DNA from: Pleodorina starrii
Lineage: Eukaryota > Chlorophyta > Chlorophyceae > Chlamydomonadales > Volvocaceae
Length of the DNA stretch: 64,000 nt
Reading direction: 5' to 3'
NCBI GenBank assembly: GCA_030267565.1
Contig: BRXU01000030.1
Span: forward strand, 1,072,001-1,136,000
Made by a program: the position numbers and the translations under genes
Shown: positions 34,201 to 42,449 of the stretch, piece by piece
Position numbering within the stretch: position 1 is the first letter of the stretch
Layout of the letters: each line of letters opens with the position of its first letter
The notes under the pieces: model-generated
The model's database searches: none
What the model was told of the DNA's origin: nothing
The model's input: only the letters and a program-made list of their open reading frames with translations

Positions 34201-37101
34201 CGGACGTGTTGCCGTGGGTAGGTATCCGTGCGCTGCGTACAGCTCGAGCGCCCCTTTGGTGATAACTGTGCTTTCCCACTCAACTTGGTAGAAGGTGCTG
34301 TGTGTGGGGTGCCGGGGTGTATCTCTGCGTTGCCGCTTTGCGGCTCGGGGGCCTGCTTCCACCCGCTTGCGGATCTGCGCGTGTATATGGGCTACCCTCT
34401 CTTGCTCGCCGAATAGGTATTGGTTGATGTTGTGGCCGTATTTAAGGGCAACCCCTGTGGGCCATTCTCGCTCTCCCCGCAGCATTTCTTCAAGCTGCGA
34501 TGCGGTCCCCACTTCGGCTGCTAGTCCTGGGAGGTCGTGGTGACGCAGCAGGGCTTCACAGTGTGTGACGGTGAGTGGGCTTTCTCTGGGGTCCCATCCG
34601 GAGGCAGTTGTGTCCGTGATGTTGCGCGTGGGTTTTGGGTGCTGCCTCCTGATGTATGCCGTCATGGTTTCTTCGGTAGCGTTGCGTCGGGGCATGTGGC
34701 GTCGAGCTTCCCGCTGCTGCGCTGGGCGCCTCACCTGGCCCTCCTGGGATCCGACTTCCCGTCTCGGGGCCGCCGGATCTGGGCTGAGGTTGTGCGCGGC
34801 GGGCGAAGGGTCTGGCGGCGGGGCCCCGGTCGTGTCCCGGGGGCGGGACACCACATATCGCATGATATTTCCATAAGGCAGCGGCGTGGGTCCTTGTGTG
34901 TCGTTCATGAGGTCCGTCATAATGGGCACACTGGGGATGGCCCGCAGCTCCGGGGGCAGCGCAGTCACCCCTCGGTGCCTCGCCGCGCGGGCGCGTACAC
35001 TGGGAGCGGGGTTCAGTGCTAGGCTGAGTTGGTTCAGGGCGATGAGGTGTCGGGGCCCGACACTCCGTCCACCGATGCGTCGGAGCTGGTCCGTGGTAAT
35101 CAAGTGTGCTCCTGTGTTCTTATCTTTCAGGACTCGGAGATCCAGGCCCAGCTCAAGCAGAGGCTGTACGCATCTGGAGAGGAGCGCGAGGGTTTTGGGC
35201 TCCGTCCCCGAGTTGCACGCCGCAAGAAGGTGAATGAGAGTGCTTGCTTTCCGTTCGTACCCTTTGCCACAGTCCGTGAGTTCAATGCCCGCCTCCTGCG
35301 TGATGGTCAGCTGCTTTAGCGTCGTGTAGAAGCGGCTTTCCTTCTTGAGGGCGTGCACCGGCATGTCGCCCATGTATCGGCTTTGCAGGCTAAGGAGAGC
35401 CCTAGTGACTACCCCAAGCCGGCCTTCGTCATTCAGGGAGAGGACGAGAGCTTTGGCCGCCTTGGCGACATAGAGGCTGCGTATGGTGCCGACCCCCAGG
35501 CCGAGTTGCTTTACTGGACCGAGGATTGCGCGGGTGGGAAACCCCATTTTAAGGTCATAGCTGCGCTTAGCTATGCCAGCAATTTGGGAGTCGAAGCTGG
35601 CGATGTCTTGGGGGGTGTACGCCATAGTGGCCAGGCTGTACGCGACGAATGGGTGGATCAGGGTTTTGATCATGTTGATGCGCTGGTCGGGAGACGCCAT
35701 GGACTCCTGGATGCCCTGTCCTCGCCGCGTGATCTCAGCGCGGACATAGGCTACTTGAGGTGCCCAGTCGAGGGTAGGGGTTACATGGACTCCCAGGTAT
35801 TTGTACGAGGCGGTCGGGGGCGCGTAGGGTATCGGTGATCCGTCTATACGGATTTGGTCTTTTAGCAGTCGCTCAAGGGCAGTCTGATATTTGCGGGTGC
35901 CGGGTCCCCGGCTCAGGTCCTGGTCCGACCGTGCGCGGCCGTGCAGGATGCCTTGTAGCTGACATTTGCCAACGTTGACCTTCAGGGCTCCCCATTGCGC
36001 GTACTGCTCGATTTTCGCACATTGGAGACGCATGTCTGAGACGCTGTTTGTGAGTGTAACCAAGTCGTCTGCGAACGCTCCCGAGCTGAAATGGTGCCGC
36101 TCATTTTCCTCGGCCTTGAGGCATCCGTACTGGTATCCCCGTCCTCCGCTGTGCAGCCACCTGAGTAGGGGTTCCATATAGATGATGAACAGCACCGGGG
36201 ACAGCGTGTCACCCTGAATTGTACCGCGTTCGATGGCTATGTCCGCTGTGCAGCCGTGCTCTGTCCGGATGCGCGTGGTGGCCCGTGAGTATAGGTTAGC
36301 TACCACTTCGATCAGGTCGTCCGGGTAGCCCAGGTCGTACATGATCATGAGCAGCTTGTCGTGATCGATCGTGTTGAACGCAGACGTGAAGTCGATGTAT
36401 AGAAGGAAGAGGTCACGGCTGGTGAGGCCCGCGTCCTCGATTGCGTGTAGCACGTTTTGGAGTTGGCGCTCGGTGTTTCGTTGCCTCAGGTAGCCCTCCT
36501 GAGCTTCCGTAAAGATGTGCGCTTGCTCACTGTAGAGTACGATATTCAGCGTAATGTGGCTGGTGTACAGCTTGTAAATTGTGTTCGCCAGGGCGATGGG
36601 CCTTTTGTTCTTAATGAGGAGCGGGTCGCCCTTCTTGGGGATAAGGACCGTGTCGGACTTCGTCCAGTGTGTGGGGATTTCGGCCTTCGCCCACATGACC
36701 GTAATGAGCTGGTGGATGGCGGTCTGGAGGTCGGCGGGTAGTGTTTGTAGAAGTTCGTTGGGTATCCCGTCGGGACCTGGGGCCTTGTTTCTCGCGAGGT
36801 GGTCGATAGACGTGCGGAAGTTGTGTGGATCTAGTACACCCGGGAGGAGCGATGGGGGGGCGTCTCTCCACTTGGCCAGCCCTTCCCTAAGCGGGTCTTG
36901 CGCGCCCGGTCTGGTCCAGGGATAGTTCCGGGGGGCTTCGTTTCGGAGGTACTTTTCCCGTTCGTGGGCCAGAGACGGGTCTCGCAAGAAGGGCGAAGTG
37001 CGTGTGAAGCGCATCGAGTATGTTTTTGGAATCAGTACACAGTCGTCCATCGGTTGGGTGTCGGATGGCCGCGATTCCGCGGGGCTGGTCATCGGGTTCA
37101 A
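31297..37101 (-). CDS. LINE polyprotein: RT, RNase H, restriction-like endonuclease
   Basis: A 1,934-codon open frame. RT motifs lie in the first 450 residues: NKAPGPDGIPNELL, DFTSAFNTIDHDKL, GTIQGDTLSPVLF and FADDLVTLT near residue 345. An RNase H domain starts near residue 1,420 (SIYTDGSV, SIWTDSKASLQLI, KAHTGVRYNEEADKAA). A CPVC...H...C zinc motif near residue 1,700 is followed by a PD-(D/E)xK-like segment (KRPDLLLIP, then HIIEVGYTAD) near 1,790-1,830. The listed ATG is not a true start: coding similarity continues upstream in another frame (next entry). No strong domain was recognised between about residues 600 and 1,350. Such proteins act by target-primed reverse transcription. Confidence 0.85.
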   Translation of the reverse strand: MNPMTSPAESRPSDTQPMDDCVLIPKTYSMRFTRTSPFLRDPSLAHEREKYLRNEAPRNYPWTRPGAQDPLREGLAKWRDAPPSLLPGVLDPHNFRTSIDHLARNKAPGPDGIPNELLQTLPADLQTAIHQLITVMWAKAEIPTHWTKSDTVLIPKKGDPLLIKNKRPIALANTIYKLYTSHITLNIVLYSEQAHIFTEAQEGYLRQRNTERQLQNVLHAIEDAGLTSRDLFLLYIDFTSAFNTIDHDKLLMIMYDLGYPDDLIEVVANLYSRATTRIRTEHGCTADIAIERGTIQGDTLSPVLFIIYMEPLLRWLHSGGRGYQYGCLKAEENERHHFSSGAFADDLVTLTNSVSDMRLQCAKIEQYAQWGALKVNVGKCQLQGILHGRARSDQDLSRGPGTRKYQTALERLLKDQIRIDGSPIPYAPPTASYKYLGVHVTPTLDWAPQVAYVRAEITRRGQGIQESMASPDQRINMIKTLIHPFVAYSLATMAYTPQDIASFDSQIAGIAKRSYDLKMGFPTRAILGPVKQLGLGVGTIRSLYVAKAAKALVLSLNDEGRLGVVTRALLSLQSRYMGDMPVHALKKESRFYTTLKQLTITQEAGIELTDCGKGYERKASTLIHLLAACNSGTEPKTLALLSRCVQPLLELGLDLRVLKDKNTGAHLITTDQLRRIGGRSVGPRHLIALNQLSLALNPAPSVRARAARHRGVTALPPELRAIPSVPIMTDLMNDTQGPTPLPYGNIMRYVVSRPRDTTGAPPPDPSPAAHNLSPDPAAPRREVGSQEGQVRRPAQQREARRHMPRRNATEETMTAYIRRQHPKPTRNITDTTASGWDPRESPLTVTHCEALLRHHDLPGLAAEVGTASQLEEMLRGEREWPTGVALKYGHNINQYLFGEQERVAHIHAQIRKRVEAGPRAAKRQRRDTPRHPTHSTFYQVEWESTVITKGALELYAAHGYLPTATRPYEAAADTATPTGRIEVDWERTEDEGTRLATQDNWNELLNAFRHRLEAAAETAPGRTAPARDQHLNPRQQQGQWASECLNQARGQRLLRQHVEIDVCPGNPDRDIRPTGRYTIQIGKHSDPDPSNRAPWDGSGDTPAGLLEQGVALVYDPQGRCIGTLLDSLLRSLWLRHSDAKCKRPEAHAKLAAAGGFEEDVARLLLRYRDGGGTKTHPVKAAHEQGLGEQFTTRLMNAMGSSTERFASPLNVANCTETYFSRFPEDMLFGANHDAYSQPFTGLSIAHPEPTPEEGHHALRWALGWAEAKKTEATQTATLIVVPTSRTAPYTRYLSHPLVTQVGSIDSLAAKGILQSATLNVDTKPYPVGLTLLLVSNDAGKSHVSSLRQALGMHTTLSAPTGESQPWIAPQWVRKRVRKMTAGAPDQAVPSRKCSNPTPAERRSAHLAFHAANPLRYNAHASIYTDGSVREVEVGNTKMLGLGAAAVDALTGHTLLIDVNPGAYGCQTITRCELSAIHQALTMRRGLPHNQAHLSIWTDSKASLQLIQKMINNPQKLRLSKHRALLEDIVAALKARAVAKLKTSLLKVKAHTGVRYNEEADKAAVQAAILAAQGMLPAEAAIEKADNNPRSKHWWLRKSEGTDVNAGRYANDLNRGIDTLVSQTTHNGYTNETAYVKYVEDALPDLEINASTRTLQRGTGRHRHYKRCLDYLYGQLWNAKLAKLFRMPLVPGGPTSTGYCPVCKDPQTKTRIPDSGAHILGGCQHARMHALYTLRHNQAVQTITRTLSRGAHGGCFIVMDACSMEDKPDYVAGTRLPKWLLPNIPDEDRSKKRPDLLLIPSIPLSDTCSPKYMGPDDPSEHTVHIIEVGYTADTNHTQKQNDKAHQHAELAQMLTAHGWKVCYTKQEAISLGFAGTIRKDLRQLLTSLGTSNEAAKKCCNDLHDHAVRALNAIVAARRQLERDPRQQSTTSADPP

Positions 37102-37404
37102 GGACCTGTCTGTGCGCGTGCCGGGGCTTTTTGGTTAGTAGCCGCTGGAAGCTTTTCTTTGCCTTGCGTGCGTTAGTTGCGCGAATCTCTCGAGCAAGCT
37201 TGGCTATTTCCCCTCCGGTCTCTTTAATGGCCGCACGCAGGGTGCGGGCTGCGTCTGGTTCTTCGCGCTCAGTGGCGGCATGCTGAGTGGCAGCGCTGCG
37301 CTCGGGTGTTGCCCGTTCCGTTGTGCCGCTGGTGCCTGGGGGCGCCGTGGCCGGATGGGGGGGCGTCGTGCCATTGGCTTGACCCTCCGTTAGTGTAGGT
37401 GCCC
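37000..37404 (-). pseudogene. LINE pre-RT coding segment, out of frame with the main ORF
   Basis: This frame encodes ETGGEIAKLAREIRATNARK, SFQRLLTKKPRHAHR and HPTDGRLCTDSKNILDALHT, the linker that normally precedes the LINE RT. The downstream frame takes over at RTSPFLRDPSLAHEREKYL. A shift of one extra base near 37000 separates them, so this copy is probably inactive, or it uses frameshifting. Confidence 0.65.
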
Positions 37405-37417
37405 CAGCTAGATGTAA
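37405..37417. repeat. 13-bp target-site duplication of the LINE (right copy)
   Basis: CAGCTAGATGTAA, same as at 31141-31153. Confidence 0.75.
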
Positions 37418-38318
37418 CCAACCGTCTGCAATGAATGCGGCAAGTATTTCAACAAGCTGCCGCGATGATCGCGAGCAGCTCCTAAATATCCCACAAAGTA
37501 CGCTCCAGAACCACATAACTAACCTCGCGAAATCCTAACCAACCGCCAAGTTCTTCTGCTTCTTAGTAACTACCAATGACTTCGGACAAACGGTGTCAAA
37601 GACGCAGTGTGTCGTGACAGCCACGTGGCTGGCCAGTTACGTATGCACGCACATGTACGTATATGTGGGGGGTTACTCGCTCCTTCCACAGCCAGCAGGC
37701 TGCAGTCGAACTGCACATGCTGAGCTATCCTGCCTTCCGTGCGTGCATGCAGACCTTGTGCTCAGCAAGGTTCTGGCTGGAAGATTTAAGAAACCATCCG
37801 AAAGACCTCTGTCTCACTTTGGTGATCTGTCACAACTGTTCTGAATTTGGCTGCAGTGGTAGCTAAAAGCACTGCTTTCCCTACTTCACCAGCAGGTAGG
37901 GGAAGCTGCGATGACCACACGTTTGTCCTGCACTCGTCCAATTCGGTCTGATGGGTGGCTTGTGTCTTCCACTCTGGATGTGCTTCCCGTTTGCTCTGCT
38001 TTGTCCCAATGCAGCATATGCATGGCCAGCTGCGGGCCAGCTGATTCTTTTGTTCCAGAGTTTTGTAACATCCGCCACAACTCCATCCAGCAGCATCTGC
38101 ATCACCTACCAGAACCACGCACTGCATGTGTCAAGCATAAATCCCTGATGATGATTCGTTTCCCTTCTGTTGTCATGATGGAGCTGGACCTGATCATCAC
38201 CATGAACAAGCCCAGTCAGCAGGTAATCATACATGCATGGCAGCATGTGTGAGGGCACTAATACGGTTGCTGCAACAGGCACTGTGTGAATGATTGATGG
38301 AGCTGGATATCCGATATG

Positions 38319-38350
38319 GATGCCTTGAACACTTTACAAGGTCATCTTTT
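38319..38350 (+). terminator. Hairpin plus T-run upstream of the permuted tRNA-Arg (representative unit)
   Basis: GATGCCTTG pairs with CAAGG(T)CATC with one bulged T, followed directly by TTTT, about 30 bp before the permuted gene. It recurs in essentially all units. It could end an upstream Pol III transcript, but none is identified. Confidence 0.3.
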
Positions 38351-38379
38351 AGTGAGATATAGCTGCGCTCCCGGGATTA

Positions 38380-38478
38380 AGGTGAAGATTGTGGGTTCGA
38401 GTCCCATCTTGGTCGCTCATCACAGCATCATACTGCGTGATGGCCGAGTGGCCTAATGGATAAGGCGTCACCCTCCGA
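38380..38478 (+). tRNA. Permuted tRNA-Arg(CCG), copy 5 (canonical sequence)
   Basis: 3' half 38380-38415, spacer 38416-38441, 5' half 38442-38478. All stems pair as described for copy 1, with GTGGG in the T stem and D loop TAATGGATAA. A TTTT run at 38504-38507 follows the 5' half. The leader ends GGGATTA rather than GGGATTT. Confidence 0.87.
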
Positions 38479-38625
38479 TAGATTGGGAGTAGTAAGAGAA
38501 CACTTTTATGCCCGCAGTGTGTCCATCTATCTCAGGACGCTTGTACCATGATGTTCTTTCTTGCCTCACACCAGTAGGGTTCCAGACCCCAGTCATCGCT
38601 ACTGCATGGCAACTTACAGGTGCCA

Positions 38626-38699
38626 GGCCTTCTAGCTCAGTTGGTTAGAGCGTGGTGCTAATAACGCCAAGGTCATCAGTTCGATCCTGATGAGGGCCA
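38626..38699 (+). tRNA. tRNA-Ile(AAU), copy 5
   Basis: Intact cloverleaf. Right-block copies carry C48 and C60, the usual eukaryotic bases. TTTT at 38705-38708. Confidence 0.95.
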
Positions 38700-38944
38700 A
38701 AAAGTTTTCATGCTACCAAGGACGAGGGTGCATGTTATCGATGCATATAGGAATGCTGGAAAACAGGCGCCTGTGTATGCATGCATATGGTTCATCATGT
38801 ACACAGGGATTCTGTCACCTGGTGGTGGAATGTGCCTGCAGGGTTTCGGTTTCAGGGTTCAAACCCAAAGCCACGTGGCTGGCCAGTTACGTATGCACGC
38901 ATATGTACGTATATGTGGGGGGTTACTCGCTCCTTCCACAGCCA

Positions 38945-38983
38945 GCAGGCTGCAGTCGAACTGCACATGCTGAGCTATCCTGC
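38945..38983 (-). other. Shortened tRNA-like stem structure (representative unit)
   Basis: On the minus strand GCAGG and CCTGC pair around ATAGCTCAGC (A-box-like) and GCAGTTCGACTGC (T-arm and B-box-like), but no anticodon arm fits in the 39 nt. It recurs in every unit. It may be a deleted tRNA relic or a chance hairpin. Confidence 0.3.
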
Positions 38984-39123
38984 CTTCCGTGCGTGCATGC
39001 AGACCTTGTGCTCAGCAAGGTTCTGGCTGGAAGATTTAAGAAACCATCCGAAAGACCTCTGTCTCACTTTGGTGATCTGTCACAACTGTTCTGAATTTGG
39101 CTGCAGTGGTAGCTAAAAGCACT

Positions 39124-39156
39124 GCTTTCCCTACTTCACCAGCAGGTAGGGGAAGC
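39124..39156 (+). other. Conserved 11-bp hairpin in the array unit (representative)
   Basis: GCTTTCCCTAC and GTAGGGGAAGC form an 11-bp stem with one T-G wobble and an 11-nt loop. The sequence is present in all units of the right block. Confidence 0.5.
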
Positions 39157-39629
39157 TGCGATGACCACACGTTTGTCCTGCACTCGTCCAATTCGGTCTG
39201 ATGGGTGGCTTGTGTCTTCCACTCTGGATGTGCTTCCCGTTTGCTCTGCTTTGTCCCAATGCAGCATATGCATGGCCAGCTGCGGGCCAGCTGATTCTTT
39301 TGTTCCAGAGTTTTGTAACATCCGCCACAACTCCATCCAGCAGCATCTGCATCACCTACCAGAACCACGCACTGCATGTGTCAAGCATAAATCCCTGATG
39401 ATGATTCGTTTCCCTTCTGTTGTCATGATGGAGCTGGACCTGATCATCACCATGAACAAGCCCAGTCAGCAGGTAATCATACATGCATGGCAGCATGTGT
39501 GAGGGCACTAATACGGTTGCTGCAACAGGCACTGTGTGAATGATTGATGGAGCTGGATATCCGATATGGATGCCTTGAACACTTTACAAGGTCATCTTTT
39601 AGTGAGATATAGCTGCGCTCCCGGGATTA

Positions 39630-39728
39630 AGGTGAAGATTGTGGGTTCGAGTCCCATCTTGGTCGCTCATCACAGCATCATACTGCGTGATGGCCGAGTG
39701 GCCTAATGGATAAGGCGTCACCCTCCGA
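39630..39728 (+). tRNA. Permuted tRNA-Arg(CCG), copy 6
   Basis: 3' half 39630-39665, spacer 39666-39691, 5' half 39692-39728. Same mature sequence as copy 5. Confidence 0.87.
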
Positions 39729-39875
39729 TAGATTGGGAGTAGTCAGAGAAGACTTTTATGCCCGCAGTCTGTCCATCTATCTCAGGACGCTTGTACCATG
39801 ATGTTCGTTCTTGCCTCACACCAGTAGGGTTCCAGACCCCACTTATCGCGACTGCATGGCAATGGACAGGTGCCA

Positions 39876-39949
39876 GGCCTTCTAGCTCAGTTGGTTAGAG
39901 CGTGGTGCTAATAACGCCAAGGTCATCAGTTCGATCCTGATGAGGGCCA
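39876..39949 (+). tRNA. tRNA-Ile(AAU), copy 6
   Basis: Intact cloverleaf with C48/C60 and a TTTT run downstream. Confidence 0.95.
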
Positions 39950-40879
39950 ACAAGTTTTCATGCTACCAAGGACGAGGGTGCATGTTATCGATGCATATAG
40001 GAATGCTGGAAAACAGGCGCCTGTGTATGCATGCATATGGTTCATCATGTACACAGGGATTCTGTCACCTGGTGGTGGAATGTGCCTGCAGGGTTTCGGT
40101 TTCAGGGTTCAAACCCAAAGCCACGTGGCTGGCCAGTTACGTATGCACGCATATGTACGTATATGTGGGGGGTTACTCGCTCCTTCCACAGCCAGCAGGC
40201 TGCAGTCGAACTGCACATGCTGAGCTATCCTGCCTTCCGTGCGTGCATGCAGACCTTGTGCTCAGCAAGGTTCTGGCTGGAAGATTTAAGAAACCATCCG
40301 AAAGACCTCTGTCTCACTTTGGTGATCTGTCACAACTGTTCTGAATTTGGCTGCAGTGGTAGCTAAAAGCACTGCTTTCCCTACTTCACCAGCAGGTAGG
40401 GGAAGCTGCGATGACCACACGTTTGTCCTGCACTCGTCCAATTCGGTCTGATGGGTGGCTTGTGTCTTCCACTCTGGATGTGCTTCCCGTTTGCTCTGCT
40501 TTGTCCCAATGCAGCATATGCATGGCCAGCTGCGGGCCAGCTGATTCTTTTGTTCCAGAGTTTTGTAACATCCGCCACAACTCCATCCAGCAGCATCTGC
40601 ATCACCTACCAGAACCACGCACTGCATGTGTCAAGCATAAATCCCTGATGATGATTCGTTTCCCTTCTGTTGTCATGATGGAGCTGGACCTGATCATCAC
40701 CATGAACAAGCCCAGTCAGCAGGTAATCATACATGCATGGCAGCATGTGTGAGGGCACTAATACGGTTGCTGCAACAGGCACTGTGTGAATGATTGAAGG
40801 AGCTGGATATCCGATATGGATGCCTTGAACACTTTACAAGGTCATCTTTTAGTGAGATATAGCTGCGCTCCCGGGATTA

Positions 40880-40978
40880 AGGTGAAGATTGTGGGTTCGA
40901 GTCCCATCTTGGTCGCTCATCACAGCATCATACTGCGTGATGGCCGAGTGGCCTAATGGATAAGGCGTCACCCTCCGA
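40880..40978 (+). tRNA. Permuted tRNA-Arg(CCG), copy 7
   Basis: 3' half 40880-40915, spacer 40916-40941, 5' half 40942-40978. Same mature sequence as copy 5. Confidence 0.87.
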
Positions 40979-41125
40979 TAGATTGGGAGTAGTAAGAGAA
41001 CACTTTTATGCCCGCAGTGTGTCCATCTATCTCAGGACGCTTGTACCATGATGTTCTTTCTTGCCTCACACCAGTAGGGTTCCAGACCCCAGTCATCGCT
41101 ACTGCATGGCAACTGACAGGTGCCA

Positions 41126-41199
41126 GGCCTTCTAGCTCAGTTGGTTAGAGCGTGGTGCTAATAACGCCAATGCCATCAGTTCGATCCTGATGAGGGCCA
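41126..41199 (+). tRNA. tRNA-Ile(AAU), copy 7 (variable-loop variant)
   Basis: All stems intact. The variable loop reads ATGCC instead of AGGTC. Confidence 0.9.
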
Positions 41200-42129
41200 A
41201 CAAGTTTTCATGCTACCAAGGACGAGGGTGCATGTTATCGATGCATATAGGAATGCTGGAAAACAGGCGCCTGTGTATGCATGCATAGGGTTCATCACGT
41301 ACACAGGGATTCTGTGACCTGGTGGTGGAATGTGCCTGCAGGGTTTCGGTTTCAGGGTTCAAACCCAAAGCCACGTGGCTGGCCAGTTACGTATGCACGC
41401 ATATGTACGTATATGTGGGGGGTTACTCGCTCCTTCCACAGCCAGCAGGCTGCAGTCGAACTGCACATGCTGAGCTATCCTGCCTTCCGTGCGTGCATGC
41501 AGACCTTGTGCTCAGCAAGGTTCTGGCTGGAAGATTTAAGAAACCATCCGAAAGACCTCTGTCTCACTTTGGTGATCTGTCACAACTGTTCTGAATTTGG
41601 CTGCAGTGGTAGCTAAAAGCACTGCTTTCCCTACTTCACCAGCAGGTAGGGGAAGCTGCGATGACCACACGTTTGTCCTGCACTCGTCCAATTCGGTCTG
41701 ATGGGTGGCTTGTGTCTTCCACTCTGGATGTGCTTCCCGTTTGCTCTGCTTTGTCCCAATGCAGCATATGCATGGCCAGCTGCGGGCCAGCTGATTCTTT
41801 TGTTCCAGAGTTTTGTAACATCCGCCACAACTCCATCCAGCAGCATCTGCATCACCTACCAGAACCACGCACTGCATGTGTCAAGCATAAATCCCTGATG
41901 ATGATTCGTTTCCCTTCTGTTGTCATGATGGAGCTGGACCTGATCATCACCATGAACAAGCCCAGTCAGCAGGTAATCATACATGCATGGCAGCATGTGT
42001 GAGGGCACTAATACGGTTGCTGCAACAGGCACTGTGTGAATGATTGATGGAGCTGGATATCCGATATGGATGCCTTGAACACTTTACAAGGTCATCTTTT
42101 AGTGAGATATAGCTGCGCTCCCGGGATTA

Positions 42130-42228
42130 AGGTGAAGATTGTGGGTTCGAGTCCCATCTTGGTCGCTCATCACAGCATCATACTGCGTGATGGCCGAGTG
42201 GCCTAATGGATAAGGCGTCACCCTCCGA
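42130..42228 (+). tRNA. Permuted tRNA-Arg(CCG), copy 8
   Basis: 3' half 42130-42165, spacer 42166-42191, 5' half 42192-42228. Same mature sequence as copy 5. Confidence 0.87.
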
Positions 42229-42375
42229 TAGATTGGGAGTAGTCAGAGAAGACTTTTATGCCCGCAGTGTGTCCATCTATCTCAGGACGCTTGTACCATG
42301 ATGTTCGTTCTTGCCTCACACCAGTAGGGTTCCAGACCCCACTCATCGCGACTGCATGGCAACTGACAGGTGTCA

Positions 42376-42449
42376 GGCCTTCTAGCTCAGTTGGTTAGAG
42401 CGTGGTGCTAATAACGCCAAGGTCATCAGTTCGATCCTGATGAGGGCCA
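42376..42449 (+). tRNA. tRNA-Ile(AAU), copy 8
   Basis: Intact cloverleaf with C48/C60. The upstream flank changes from TGCCA to TGTCA from here to copy 18. Confidence 0.95.

Larger units (their letters stand above)
31154..37404 (-). mobile_element. 5'-truncated Dualen/RandI-like LINE (non-LTR retrotransposon)
   Basis: The element is on the minus strand. Its 3' end has a (TTA)n tail (seen as TAA repeats at 31151-31179) after the stop codon, and it is flanked by 13-bp target duplications. It encodes RT, RNase H and a C-terminal restriction-like endonuclease with a zinc knuckle. The 5' end enters directly into a coding frame without an ATG or untranslated leader, so 5' sequence is missing. Dualen-type elements also carry an APE endonuclease upstream, which is absent here. 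The long open frame suggests a recent insertion. Confidence 0.85.
30836..37619. mobile_element. MITE-like TIR element carrying a nested LINE
   Basis: The ends are perfect 18-bp terminal inverted repeats, TGTCACGACACACTGCGT at 30836-30853 and its complement at 37602-37619. They are flanked by a 4-bp GCCA target duplication within an array unit. Without the nested LINE (31154-37404 plus one duplicated 13-mer) the element is about 520 bp and encodes nothing recognisable, so it is a non-autonomous DNA transposon. The superfamily is not identifiable from these ends alone. Confidence 0.8.

Noticed and set aside
31154..37404. APE-type endonuclease domain in the LINE
   Set aside because: No such motif is visible between the LINE's 5' end and the RT. 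The element is cut off there.
30836..37619. Calling the 18-bp TIRs ends of an LTR retrotransposon
   Set aside because: The repeats are inverted, not direct, and the enclosed polymerase is a LINE with its own tail and its own target duplication.
37911..38252. ORFs of 111-113 aa repeated in every array unit on both strands
   Set aside because: They recur only because the DNA is nearly identical. Variants shorten or extend them freely (e.g. the unit ending at 58147), and the products show no domain, signal or codon bias.
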